Positions 34,002 to 41,307 of a stretch of 45,120 nucleotides of DNA are shown here, one piece after another. The notes below the pieces were generated by a model. It was not told where the DNA came from. It was given only the letters and a program-made list of their open reading frames with translations, and did no database searches. This DNA comes from Actinomycetota bacterium (lineage in GTDB: Bacteria; Actinomycetota; Geothermincolia; Fen-727; Anoxymicrobiaceae). Both the position numbers and the translations under genes were made by a program. The stretch covers positions 1-45,120 of the forward strand of contig JAHJCO010000010.1 of the NCBI GenBank assembly GCA_018831265.1, in the 5' to 3' direction. Position 1 is the first letter of the stretch, and each line of letters starts with the position of its first letter.

Positions 34002-34502
34002 TCATCCCTCGTTCTCTACGGGGCGGAAGTATTTTATGTCGTGCAGCGTGCCTTTTCTATTCTCGGCCCAGACCGCTTTCACCCGCATGCCGACCCTGGC
34101 GCGGGCGGGATCGACCTCCCCCAGCAGGTGCGGGAACTGGACGGCGGCCCCGTCCAGCATGATGAACGCGTAGATGTAAGGTGGCTCGGTCGGCTGGCCC
34201 GGAAACGGCAGCTGGACGTTGGTGAAGGTCTGGACCGTCCCCTCGTCCGCGAGCTCCACCCATCGGTCGACGGGCTCGTAACAGAAACCGCAGTACGGCC
34301 GCGGCGGCAGCAGCACGCACCGGCACCGGGCGCAGGCGACCCCCATGATGCGGCGGTTGTCCCGCATCTCCCGGTAGAAACGGTCGTAGTACTCGCCGTA
34401 GGCGTAGCGATACTCGATGTCCAGGTCCCCCTCGACCACCTCGACCGGCTCCTCCGAGCCACCCGCTACCTCGAGCAACCGTCCTCTCCTCTCATTGCTC
34501 AC
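34002..34502 (-). CDS. DUF35 Zn-ribbon/OB-fold acyl-CoA-associated protein 1
   Basis: The 166-residue protein has a rubredoxin-like zinc ribbon with CARC (about 57-60) and CGFC (about 71-74) followed by an OB fold (WVELADEGTVQTFTNVQLPF, then VGMRVKAVW). DUF35 proteins act as partners of thiolase-fold enzymes: the archaeal thiolase-HMG-CoA synthase complex, the C-half of ChsH2 with Ltp2, and BbsA with BbsB. The gene overlaps the next DUF35 gene by 11 bases and lies directly upstream of the CoA ligase gene. Confidence 0.9.
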   Translation of the reverse strand: MSNERRGRLLEVAGGSEEPVEVVEGDLDIEYRYAYGEYYDRFYREMRDNRRIMGVACARCRCVLLPPRPYCGFCYEPVDRWVELADEGTVQTFTNVQLPFPGQPTEPPYIYAFIMLDGAAVQFPHLLGEVDPARARVGMRVKAVWAENRKGTLHDIKYFRPVENEG

Positions 34503-34998
34503 GGGTCCGTTCTTCGGCGGACTCGTCCGGTACGAACCACTTTATGTCCGTGATGGCGCCCCTACGCACCTTCCTGAACTCGGGATGCAGCGTCGCCCCC
34601 ACAACGACCCTTTCGTCGTCCGGGGCGAGGTGCAGCAGCGAGGTGTCGGCACCGGCAAGCTTCACCAGTACATACCGGAACGGCGCCGGCAGGGGCGCAT
34701 CTGGGAACCCGGCGGCGACCCTGGTCCACGACATCACCACTCCCCGCGGTCCGACCTCCCGGTAGTCCTCCATAGCCGAGCAGCATTCCTCACAGTACGA
34801 GAGCGGCGGGACGGCCACGCGGCCACATCCGGAGCAAACGGCGCCCAGTATCCTGGCGTGGTCTCGCAGGGCCCCCAGGAAAGAGCCGACGACCTCACCC
34901 GTCGACCAGGTGTAGTGGCAGCGTGTCTCTCCCTTCAGGTAGACGAGTTCGGGCGGCTCGAGCGGTCGCCGGTCATGAGTGGCGTCGGAGGTTTTCAT
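34492..34998 (-). CDS. DUF35 Zn-ribbon/OB-fold acyl-CoA-associated protein 2
   Basis: The 168-residue paralogue of the preceding protein has an intact zinc ribbon (CSGCGRVAVPP, then CEEC) and an OB fold (VVMSWTRVAAGFPDAPLPAP, then VVVGATLHPEFRKV). The ATG at 34998 lies within half of a palindromic repeat, and the first residues (MKTSDATH) are encoded by it; no other start is available before the conserved part. An AAGGA site lies 10 bases upstream. It lies 19 bases downstream of the first thiolase-fold gene, its likely partner. Confidence 0.88.
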   Translation of the reverse strand: MKTSDATHDRRPLEPPELVYLKGETRCHYTWSTGEVVGSFLGALRDHARILGAVCSGCGRVAVPPLSYCEECCSAMEDYREVGPRGVVMSWTRVAAGFPDAPLPAPFRYVLVKLAGADTSLLHLAPDDERVVVGATLHPEFRKVRRGAITDIKWFVPDESAEERTREQ

Positions 34999-35000
34999 TG
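34976..35000. repeat. Palindromic intergenic element, half copy
   Basis: GAGTGGCGTCGGAGGTTTTC followed by ATTG matches the left half of the copy at 36229 nearly base for base, then diverges. The right arm is missing. It contains the start codon of the DUF35 gene at 34998. Confidence 0.8.
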
Positions 35001-35017
35001 CGCCATGTCCTTTTTTC

Positions 35018-36184
35018 CTACGGCTCGTTCGAGAATATGGTCACGGTGCTGAACTGGATGGCCCCGCCCCAGGAGTGCGCGAGGGCGCGCCTGACCCCCC
35101 CGACCTGGTGGTCTCCGGCCTTTCCCATCACCTGCCGCGCGGCCTCGAGCTGCCTTATCATCGCGGAGGCGCCGATGGGGTTGCTCGACAGCACCCCGCC
35201 GGACGGGTTCACGGGGAACTCACCGTCCAGCTTTGTTATCCCCGACTCCACCAGCCGCCCGCCCTGGCCCGGCTTGCAGAACCCCAGCGTCTCGTACCAG
35301 ATGAGCTCCTGGAAGCTGAACGCCTCGTACACCTCGGCGACGTCCAGTTCCTTGAGCGGCTCGTACACCCATGCCATCTGGTAGGCGTGCTGCGCCGCGC
35401 GGACGCACGACTCCGGGTAGGCCAGGTCCACGTCGGGGACGTAGGGGCTCTCAGTGCAGGTGCCGACCCCGGTTATCCACGCGGGTCTTGCCGCCAGCTT
35501 CCTGGCACGACTACCCGAGGCTATCACCAGGGCGGCGGCCCCGTCGCTGGTCGGGCAGCAATCGAGCACCTTAAGCGGTGAGGCTACCGGCGCCGAGTCC
35601 ATGACGTCCTGGACGGTAAGCTCCATCCTGAGCTGTGCGCACGGGTTCAAGAGCGCGTTCTTCCTGTTCTTGACCGCCACCATCGCACCGTGCTCCTCGG
35701 TAATCTCGGGGTGGTAGCGGGCCATGTACTCCCTGGCCTGCAGGGCTACCAGGGCGGGAGCACCGCAGGCGAAGTCGCGGTCCCACAGGGGATCGCAGCA
35801 GGTAGAAAGCCCGTACTGGGCCGAGCCGTCGGACAGCTTCTCGTAGGCGACGGCCAGGACGGTGTCGAACAGTCCGCTCGCCACGTGGTAGTAGGCGGCG
35901 ATTGCGGCCGAGGCTCCAGCCGTTCCCCCGGTGTGAATACGCAGCATCGGCTTGCCGGCCGCGCCGACGGCGGGACCGACCCAGTTCTCAGGGCTGTTGA
36001 CGCCCTCGAATATCTCAGGGGCGCTCCCGACGACCACCGCATCCACGTCGCCGGGTCCCAGCCCCGTGTCCTGGAGGGCCAGGAGCGCCGCCTCGCGGAC
36101 CATCTCCGCCATGTTGACGTCGTCACGCCTGCTGACGTGCCTGGTCTGTCCGGTACCCACGACCGCCACGGAGCGCGCCATCAC
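35018..36184 (-). CDS. SCP2-thiolase-fold protein lacking the canonical thiolase cysteine (aldolase-like?)
   Basis: The product has 388 residues; the start is GTG 36184 or the adjacent ATG 36181. The thiolase fold is clear (VVGTGQTRH, LDCCPTSDGAAALVIASG, VNPSGGVLSSNPIGASA). Where active thiolases carry the nucleophilic Cys, this protein reads RIHTGGTAGASAA. The usual HDxF is EVYEAF (Tyr286), the catalytic GHP His is replaced (SSNPIG), and the C-terminal Cys is absent (AHSWGGA). It therefore probably does not run the normal thiolysis. Ltp2-type steroid aldolases are SCP2-thiolase relatives that act without the Cys, and their use of tyrosines makes Tyr286 notable. Plausible roles are a retro-aldolase or a structural subunit. 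The partner is probably DUF35. Confidence 0.88.
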   Translation of the reverse strand: MMARSVAVVGTGQTRHVSRRDDVNMAEMVREAALLALQDTGLGPGDVDAVVVGSAPEIFEGVNSPENWVGPAVGAAGKPMLRIHTGGTAGASAAIAAYYHVASGLFDTVLAVAYEKLSDGSAQYGLSTCCDPLWDRDFACGAPALVALQAREYMARYHPEITEEHGAMVAVKNRKNALLNPCAQLRMELTVQDVMDSAPVASPLKVLDCCPTSDGAAALVIASGSRARKLAARPAWITGVGTCTESPYVPDVDLAYPESCVRAAQHAYQMAWVYEPLKELDVAEVYEAFSFQELIWYETLGFCKPGQGGRLVESGITKLDGEFPVNPSGGVLSSNPIGASAMIRQLEAARQVMGKAGDHQVGGVRRALAHSWGGAIQFSTVTIFSNEP

Positions 36185-36228
36185 GCCTCACCCCCGGCTA
36201 TCACCGTCAAATCCGAATACAGAGTGGC

Positions 36229-36298
36229 GTCGGAGGTTTTCATCGCGTAATGACCTTCTCGAAATCGGCGTAACCCAACGGCACCGCAAACCTCCGAC
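36229..36298. repeat. Palindromic intergenic element, copy 5
   Basis: GTCGGAGG (36229-36236) opposes CCTCCGAC (36291-36298): the seventh and eighth base pairs are G-C where other copies have C-G and A-T, with both strands changed together. The element fills the gap between the two thiolase-fold genes, 45 bases upstream of the second. Confidence 0.85.
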
Positions 36299-36346
36299 CC
36301 CACGGAATAGACGTTTTCTCACGGAGGAATAAGAGCGTCACCCTGG

Positions 36347-37489
36347 TCATCGTTCCACCACCGCGCACGCCGCCGTCTGCATCGCCAGGCCTCCGGAGGA
36401 ATGGGCAAGGGCCCTCTTCGCGTCCCTCACCTGGAGCGGCCCGGCGCGGCCGGTCACCTGGGCTGCCGCCTCGGCGAGCCTCACCAGCCCCGTGGCGACC
36501 AGGGGGTTCGCGCAGGTCACCCCTCCGGAGACGTTGACCGGGAGCCCACCGTCGCGGGTGGTGGTCCCGCTTGCGAGCAGGTCCGCCCCCTCACCCTCGT
36601 CGCAGAGGCCGAGGGCCTCGCAGAGCATGAGCTCCTGGTAGGCGTACGGCTCGCTGAGCTCCACCAGGTCGAGGTCGCGCCCCGGGTCGAACACCCCGGC
36701 CTGTCTGTACGCCGAGCGAGCGGCTTTGGCCGCCGGTGTGCACCGCTGAAGGTCGCGAGAGCCCAGGAAGTAGGGATCGGTGCACATTCCCACTCCCACC
36801 AGCCAGGCGGGCCTCGCCCTGAGTGCCCTCGCCACCGAGCCCTCGGTCATCACCAGCGCGCAGGCGCCGTCGCTGACCGGCCCGGCCTCCAGCTCCCTGA
36901 TCGGCGGGGCCACCTCCCGCGAGCCCAGCACCTCCCCGAGCGAGACCGCGGTCCTCAGCTGGGCGTGGGGGTTCTCGACCCCCGCCGCCCGGTTCTTGAC
37001 CGCGACCCGGGCCGGCGCCGACCCGTCAACCCCGTAGTGCCTGGTGTAGGACCGCGCCTGCAGCGCCGCGGCCGCCAGCGCGTCGAGGCCGAGGGGCCTG
37101 GTATAGAACGGCTCGGCCATCGAGCGTGACTGCGCAGAGGGGCCGCTCTGGGAGCTCTTTCCGTAGGCGACCACCAGGGCGGTGGAGAACATGCCCGTGC
37201 GCAGGCGCATGTAGGCGTATATGGCGGCGAGCAGGCCATCGCCGGCGACCTTGGACTCCTCCTTGAGGTGGGCACCCAGCGCGTCGGCCGCCACGCAGTT
37301 GGAGATGCCCCGCCCGTCCAGGAAGTCGCTGCCCGCGTCGATCACCACCTCGATGTCGCCGATGGACAGGCCGCAGGAATCCAGCGCGGCGTTGACCACG
37401 GAGTAGGCCAGGCCCAGGTCCGTCCGGCGGGCCATTTCGTGGCTATGGACGGTCTGCGCCCATCCGACAACCGCTACGTCCTCGGCCAA
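36347..37489 (-). CDS. Second SCP2-thiolase-fold protein, also without canonical catalytic residues
   Basis: I start at TTG 37489 (MAEDVAVVGWAQT) behind GGGGGGAAGA; a longer frame to 37678 runs back through the neighbouring gene. The 380-residue product aligns with the thiolase-fold protein at 35018-36184 throughout. At the nucleophile position it reads KVAGDGLLAAIYAY, the HDxF motif is SEPYAY with no His and no Tyr at the Tyr286 position, and the GHP motif is CANPLVATG. The EAGPVSDGACALVM block is intact, so the fold is kept. It may be a non-catalytic partner in a heteromeric complex with its neighbour and the DUF35 proteins. Confidence 0.85.
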   Translation of the reverse strand: MAEDVAVVGWAQTVHSHEMARRTDLGLAYSVVNAALDSCGLSIGDIEVVIDAGSDFLDGRGISNCVAADALGAHLKEESKVAGDGLLAAIYAYMRLRTGMFSTALVVAYGKSSQSGPSAQSRSMAEPFYTRPLGLDALAAAALQARSYTRHYGVDGSAPARVAVKNRAAGVENPHAQLRTAVSLGEVLGSREVAPPIRELEAGPVSDGACALVMTEGSVARALRARPAWLVGVGMCTDPYFLGSRDLQRCTPAAKAARSAYRQAGVFDPGRDLDLVELSEPYAYQELMLCEALGLCDEGEGADLLASGTTTRDGGLPVNVSGGVTCANPLVATGLVRLAEAAAQVTGRAGPLQVRDAKRALAHSSGGLAMQTAACAVVER

Positions 37490-37515
37490 TCTTCCCCCCT
37501 GGTCCGGCACGTTTT

Positions 37516-37989
37516 CTAGATGTCCAGGATCCGGGCCGTTATGGTCTCGTCGAGATCGAGGAACCCCACGGTGTGCCGTCGCGCGAACATGCGGTCCGTG
37601 GGGCTCCCGGGGTTCACGAAGAGGACCCCGCCCCTCTCCTTTATCAGCGGGTGGTGCGTGTGTCCGAACACCACGCACTGCACGTCGTCGAACATCGCGG
37701 CGACCTTGCGGGTCATGCTGGTCGGCGCGCCGTAACCGTGCGTCAGGCCGATCCTGAACCCGGCCGCCTCGATGACGCGCTTCTCGGGCAGGGTCCGGGC
37801 GACCTCCGCGTGGTCCATGTTCCCCCTGACCGCCACGGTCTCGGCCACCTTCGAAAGCTGCTCGAGCACCGCCAGGTCCAGGATGTCGCCGGCGTGCAGG
37901 ATCAGATCGGACCCCGCGAGCGCCTCCAGCACCCTGTCGGGCAGGGCCGTGTCCTTCAGGTGGGTATCGGAGATCACGCCGATCAGCAC
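37516..37989 (-). CDS. YfcE/MJ0936-family metallophosphodiesterase
   Basis: The 157-residue calcineurin-like enzyme has the complete metal-binding set: ISDTHLKD, LHAGDILD, VRGNMDHAEV, LTHGYGAP and VFGHTHHPL. It starts at GTG four bases after the end of the kinase gene. Family members hydrolyse phosphodiesters such as bis-p-nitrophenyl phosphate and, for some, cyclic nucleotides, with Mn2+ or Ni2+. The natural substrate is unknown. It forms an operon with the upstream sensor and may degrade a signalling nucleotide, but that is inference. Confidence 0.93.
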   Translation of the reverse strand: MLIGVISDTHLKDTALPDRVLEALAGSDLILHAGDILDLAVLEQLSKVAETVAVRGNMDHAEVARTLPEKRVIEAAGFRIGLTHGYGAPTSMTRKVAAMFDDVQCVVFGHTHHPLIKERGGVLFVNPGSPTDRMFARRHTVGFLDLDETITARILDI

Positions 37990-37993
37990 CCGC

Positions 37994-39997
37994 TCACCCC
38001 TCTTCCCCTACGACCGCCGCGCTCCCCGGTGCCGCGCCGGGCGCGCGGGGGAACTCCAGCACGAACGTCGCGCCTCCGTCCGAATCGGCGAGGGAGACCC
38101 TGCCGCCCAGCGCCTGCATGACGCGCCGGGTCACGGAAAGCCCCAGCCCGCTGCGCCCCTCCCGCAGGGTGAAGAACGGCATGTACATGTGCTCCCGCGC
38201 CTCCGGGGACACGCCGTGGCCCGTGTCCTTCACCTCCACTAGGACGCTCCCGGACTCCTCGCGCCCCGTGACGTCTACCTTCTTCCCACCCTCGGACGAC
38301 GCGAGCGCCGCGTTCCCGATCACCTCCTGGAGTGCCGTCTTGATCATGCGCCGGTGACCGAACACGCCCGGCAACCCGCCGAGCCTCACGGTGACCACCA
38401 CCCCCCGGACCTCCTGCGAGTCAAGGGCGCCCTCCACCGCCGAGGCGGCTATCTCCTCGATGCTGTGCTCGCCGGGGGCGTCCCACTCCCTGGTCGCCGT
38501 GCAGCTCAGGTACAGCTCGACGTCCTCCAGCAGGCCGAGCAGGGCGGCGCTGCCGGCCTCGAGCATCCTGATGATATCCTGCCGGCCGGTGGACCACTCC
38601 TCGGGGTCCATGGCGCGCGTGCGCTCCAGGACCTTGGCCAGCGGGTGCGTGTACAGCCGCTCTATGCGAGCTCCCAGCGACCTCAGGAACACCTGGTAAT
38701 CGACGCCCCGGCGGTCCACCGCCATGGACGGCTCATCCCTGGATTCCATGAAGACGGCGGCCGCGCCCACCACCTCGGGGCCGTCCATCAGCGGATAGAT
38801 GCGGTAGGCGACAGGCAGCAGCGTGTTGTCCCTCTTCATGACCACCGCTTCGCCCTCGCTCACCGCCCCGGTCCCCTCCAGGGCCTCGAGCATTCCGTGC
38901 TCCAGCGGGCCGAGCGGGTTGTCGTCGAGCGAGGCCTCGGGGCGCAGCATCACCTGGGTCCGCTCGCCGAAGCTATAGCCGGTCAGTCTCTGGGCTTCCC
39001 TGTTGAAGATGGAGATCCTTCCCTTCGAATCGCAGGTCATCACGGCCGCGACCATCTGCTCCAGGACCGATCCCGTTATCCCCCTCTCGCGCGCCAGCGC
39101 ATCCAGGCTCTTGCGTGCGATCCTGTAGAGCTCGGCGTTGGTGATGGCGAGGCTGGAGAGCTCCGCGAACCCCTCGAGCATGCGGGTCTCGTCCTCGCTG
39201 TGTTTGTGCGGCTCCCTGGTGCCCGTCACCAGCATGCCCACGAACTTGCCCCTGGCCACCAGGGGCACCAGCACCTGGCTGGCTGGCTCGGCGGCGCCGA
39301 AGAAGACGTTGTCGCGCTCGTCCAGCGACTCGGTGCTGTCGAAGACCTTCAGCTCCAGCTCGCGGGCGGTCTCCCCCACGAGGCCCGCGCCCATGGGAAA
39401 CTGCTTGAAGATCACCTTGTCCTGGTCGACGCCCCTGACCAGGCCGAGGACCAGGTTGTCGGCCGCCTTGTCCCATAGGTAGACCGCGCCCATGTCGGCC
39501 CCCGTGACCGCGAACGTGTAGCTGAGCATCTTCTCCAGTATCTCGGGCAGGTCCAGCGTGGAGCCCATCTCCTGGCCGGCGGCCAGCAGCAGCCTCAAGC
39601 GCCGGTTCGCCTCGCTCATCTGCGCGACTATCCGGTCCGCGTATCTCAGGTTGACCATCTCGCGGACGATCAGGTAGATGATCAGGGAGGCGACCATCAC
39701 CGCAAGCCCGATCCTCATGACCCAGAAGATGGTCTCGCCCTGGAGGTAGTTGCGCAGGACCGCCAGGTTGGTGAGGCTGAACAGGGCTATCGCGGTCAGG
39801 ACGAAAACGATGGCGAGGACAAGGGTGAGCGGCCGCAGCCGGGTCTTGCCCTCCAGCCGCGAGGTAGGAGCCATCACCTGCCACCACGACCTCTCGGCCT
39901 CCTCGGGCATCTCGCCGGGGAGGAGCGGGGCTGCGGAGGGACGGGGCGTCACCTCCGGGGTCTCGTTACCGGTATCGCGGGTCTCTTCATCGGGCAA
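37994..39997 (-). CDS. Membrane GAF-PAS sensor kinase with atypical phosphoacceptor region
   Basis: The product has about 667 residues; I prefer TTG 39997 (AGGAG five bases upstream) to GTG 40018. Two transmembrane helices lie near residues 57-115, then GAF (about 140-295), PAS (about 315-425, SIFNREAQRLTGYSFGE) and HATPase (about 540-655, EVIGNAALASSEGG, VKDTGHGVSPEAREHMYMPF, GRSGLGLSVTRRV). The helical segment before the HATPase lacks the usual H-E-x-R-T/N-P motif; the closest His is in RLYTHPLAKVLERT. The N box has AALASS instead of the common AxK/AxxH, so it may be a non-canonical kinase or a partner of another. It is upstream of the phosphodiesterase gene. Confidence 0.85.
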   Translation of the reverse strand: MPDEETRDTGNETPEVTPRPSAAPLLPGEMPEEAERSWWQVMAPTSRLEGKTRLRPLTLVLAIVFVLTAIALFSLTNLAVLRNYLQGETIFWVMRIGLAVMVASLIIYLIVREMVNLRYADRIVAQMSEANRRLRLLLAAGQEMGSTLDLPEILEKMLSYTFAVTGADMGAVYLWDKAADNLVLGLVRGVDQDKVIFKQFPMGAGLVGETARELELKVFDSTESLDERDNVFFGAAEPASQVLVPLVARGKFVGMLVTGTREPHKHSEDETRMLEGFAELSSLAITNAELYRIARKSLDALARERGITGSVLEQMVAAVMTCDSKGRISIFNREAQRLTGYSFGERTQVMLRPEASLDDNPLGPLEHGMLEALEGTGAVSEGEAVVMKRDNTLLPVAYRIYPLMDGPEVVGAAAVFMESRDEPSMAVDRRGVDYQVFLRSLGARIERLYTHPLAKVLERTRAMDPEEWSTGRQDIIRMLEAGSAALLGLLEDVELYLSCTATREWDAPGEHSIEEIAASAVEGALDSQEVRGVVVTVRLGGLPGVFGHRRMIKTALQEVIGNAALASSEGGKKVDVTGREESGSVLVEVKDTGHGVSPEAREHMYMPFFTLREGRSGLGLSVTRRVMQALGGRVSLADSDGGATFVLEFPRAPGAAPGSAAVVGEEG

Positions 39998-40097
39998 TGG
40001 CTCTCCTGCAGGTGGCACCCCGGGCGGGGCCCGCCCGGAGGTCAGTTGATTGTTTCAAAAGAAGCGATTTTCATCAAGGAAGCGCCGGCCGCCTCGC

Positions 40098-41084
40098 TCA
40101 GCGCCCGGGATCGTAGATGAAGACACCCCCCAGGCCCCCGACCGCCCAGGCGTGGTCGGCATCCGGAGCCGTGATGTCGAACAGGGCTTCGGCGGACTGG
40201 TACTGCCTGACCAGGGTGCGTCCGTCGCAGAAGTAGATGGGACCCTTCAGGCCGATGCCCCCGGCGAACCAGGTGTGCCCCGCGTCCGCGGCGGCCACCC
40301 GGTGCAGCTCCTCGGCTGTGAGGAACCTCCTGTCCCAGCGCTTCCCGTCGAAGAAGAACACCCCGCCGCCGGAGCCGGTACCTTCCCCGGATGAGACCTC
40401 CGAGCCCCCCGTACCCACGGCCCAGACGTGTGCCGGGTCCGAGGCGTCCACACCGAAGAGCACCTCTCCCTCGGGAGTCTGGTACGCCTTGCTCCACGAG
40501 GCGCCCTCCAGCGAGTACACGGCGCTCCCGCCGCCCGGAGCCTCCGCCACGAACCAGGCATGCTGCGCGTCGGTGGCGGTCATGTCCTGGACGTGAAGGG
40601 GCGCCGAGTACATCAGCGACCAGGAGTTCCCGTCGAAGGAGTAGATGTTGGAAGCGCCCTCGTTCGCGCCGACGGCCCAGGCGTGGGTGGCATCTGCGGC
40701 CGCGACGCAGCTCATGGAGGAGTCGGCGGTCTCGAACTGCCGGTTCCAGTCGGTCCCGTCGAAGAAGTAGACGACCCCGGAGCCGTCGCCCCCGACCGCC
40801 CAGACGTGGGCCGGGTCCGCGGCGGAAACATCGAGCGGCTCGGGCGAGAGTCCCTCCACCTGCTTCCGCCAGGAGACCCCGTCGAAGAAGTAGACCGGTC
40901 CTCCGCCCGCCGCCCACACGTGCTCCGGGTCGGCAGCACTGGTCGAGAGCAGCGACGCGGACTCGGCCTGCCACTGGATGGTCCACGGCGAACGACCGCA
41001 GGAGGCGGCGAGGAGGGCGCACGCGGCAAGGAGCACAAGGACGGTGGTCTGTAATATGGAGTGGCGTCGGACAAATTCGTTCAT
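40098..41084 (-). CDS. Lipoprotein predicted to form a seven-bladed beta-propeller
   Basis: The 328-residue protein begins at ATG 41084, with a lipoprotein signal (MNEFVRRH, then LQTTVLVLLAACALLAASC with the lipobox cysteine at about residue 28). Seven repeats of about 40 residues follow, each with an H[VAT]W[AF][VA]G-like core and most with a YxFDGxxW segment; the last repeat lacks its final strand and could be closed by the N-terminal WTIQWQAES. This is the pattern of a seven-bladed propeller. There is no catalytic motif. It is probably a surface binding protein. The start and n-region of the signal lie inside a palindromic repeat. Confidence 0.85.
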   Translation of the reverse strand: MNEFVRRHSILQTTVLVLLAACALLAASCGRSPWTIQWQAESASLLSTSAADPEHVWAAGGGPVYFFDGVSWRKQVEGLSPEPLDVSAADPAHVWAVGGDGSGVVYFFDGTDWNRQFETADSSMSCVAAADATHAWAVGANEGASNIYSFDGNSWSLMYSAPLHVQDMTATDAQHAWFVAEAPGGGSAVYSLEGASWSKAYQTPEGEVLFGVDASDPAHVWAVGTGGSEVSSGEGTGSGGGVFFFDGKRWDRRFLTAEELHRVAAADAGHTWFAGGIGLKGPIYFCDGRTLVRQYQSAEALFDITAPDADHAWAVGGLGGVFIYDPGR

Positions 41085-41132
41085 TGTGGCCTGGATTTGA
41101 TCGGAGTTAAGGAATGAACGCAAGTGTCCGAC
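41066..41132. repeat. Palindromic intergenic element, copy 6
   Basis: GTCGGACA (41066-41073) opposes TGTCCGAC (41125-41132); arms of about 20 bases continue through CGTTCATT and AATGAACG. The left part encodes the first residues of the lipoprotein on the minus strand. Confidence 0.88.
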
Positions 41133-41227
41133 CCCACGGTTTTCGACGTTTGGTGGCTGGGGGTCGGGGATGTGTCGGTCTGTAACTTCAAGTGTCCGAC
41201 CCCACGGTTTTCGACGTTTGGTGGCTG
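41121..41227. repeat. Direct repeat of element tail (2 x 39 bp)
   Basis: The 39 bases at 41121-41159, starting CAAGTGTCCGACCCCACGG, recur exactly at 41189-41227. This is a tail duplication of the same kind as at 31466-31555. Confidence 0.88.
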
Positions 41228-41256
41228 AGACGCGAGAATTCAGCGCTCCGGATAGA

Positions 41257-41282
41257 AGCCCCGGCCACAAAGGGCCGGGGCT
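41257..41282 (-). terminator. Strong hairpin terminator of the GYD gene
   Basis: AGCCCCGGCC (41257-41266) and GGCCGGGGCT (41273-41282) form a perfect 10-bp stem with a six-base loop. It starts 26 bases after the stop of the GYD-domain gene; on the minus strand TTCTATC follows. Confidence 0.7.
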
Positions 41283-41307
41283 CACGCTCTACTTCCGGGT
41301 CCAGCTG

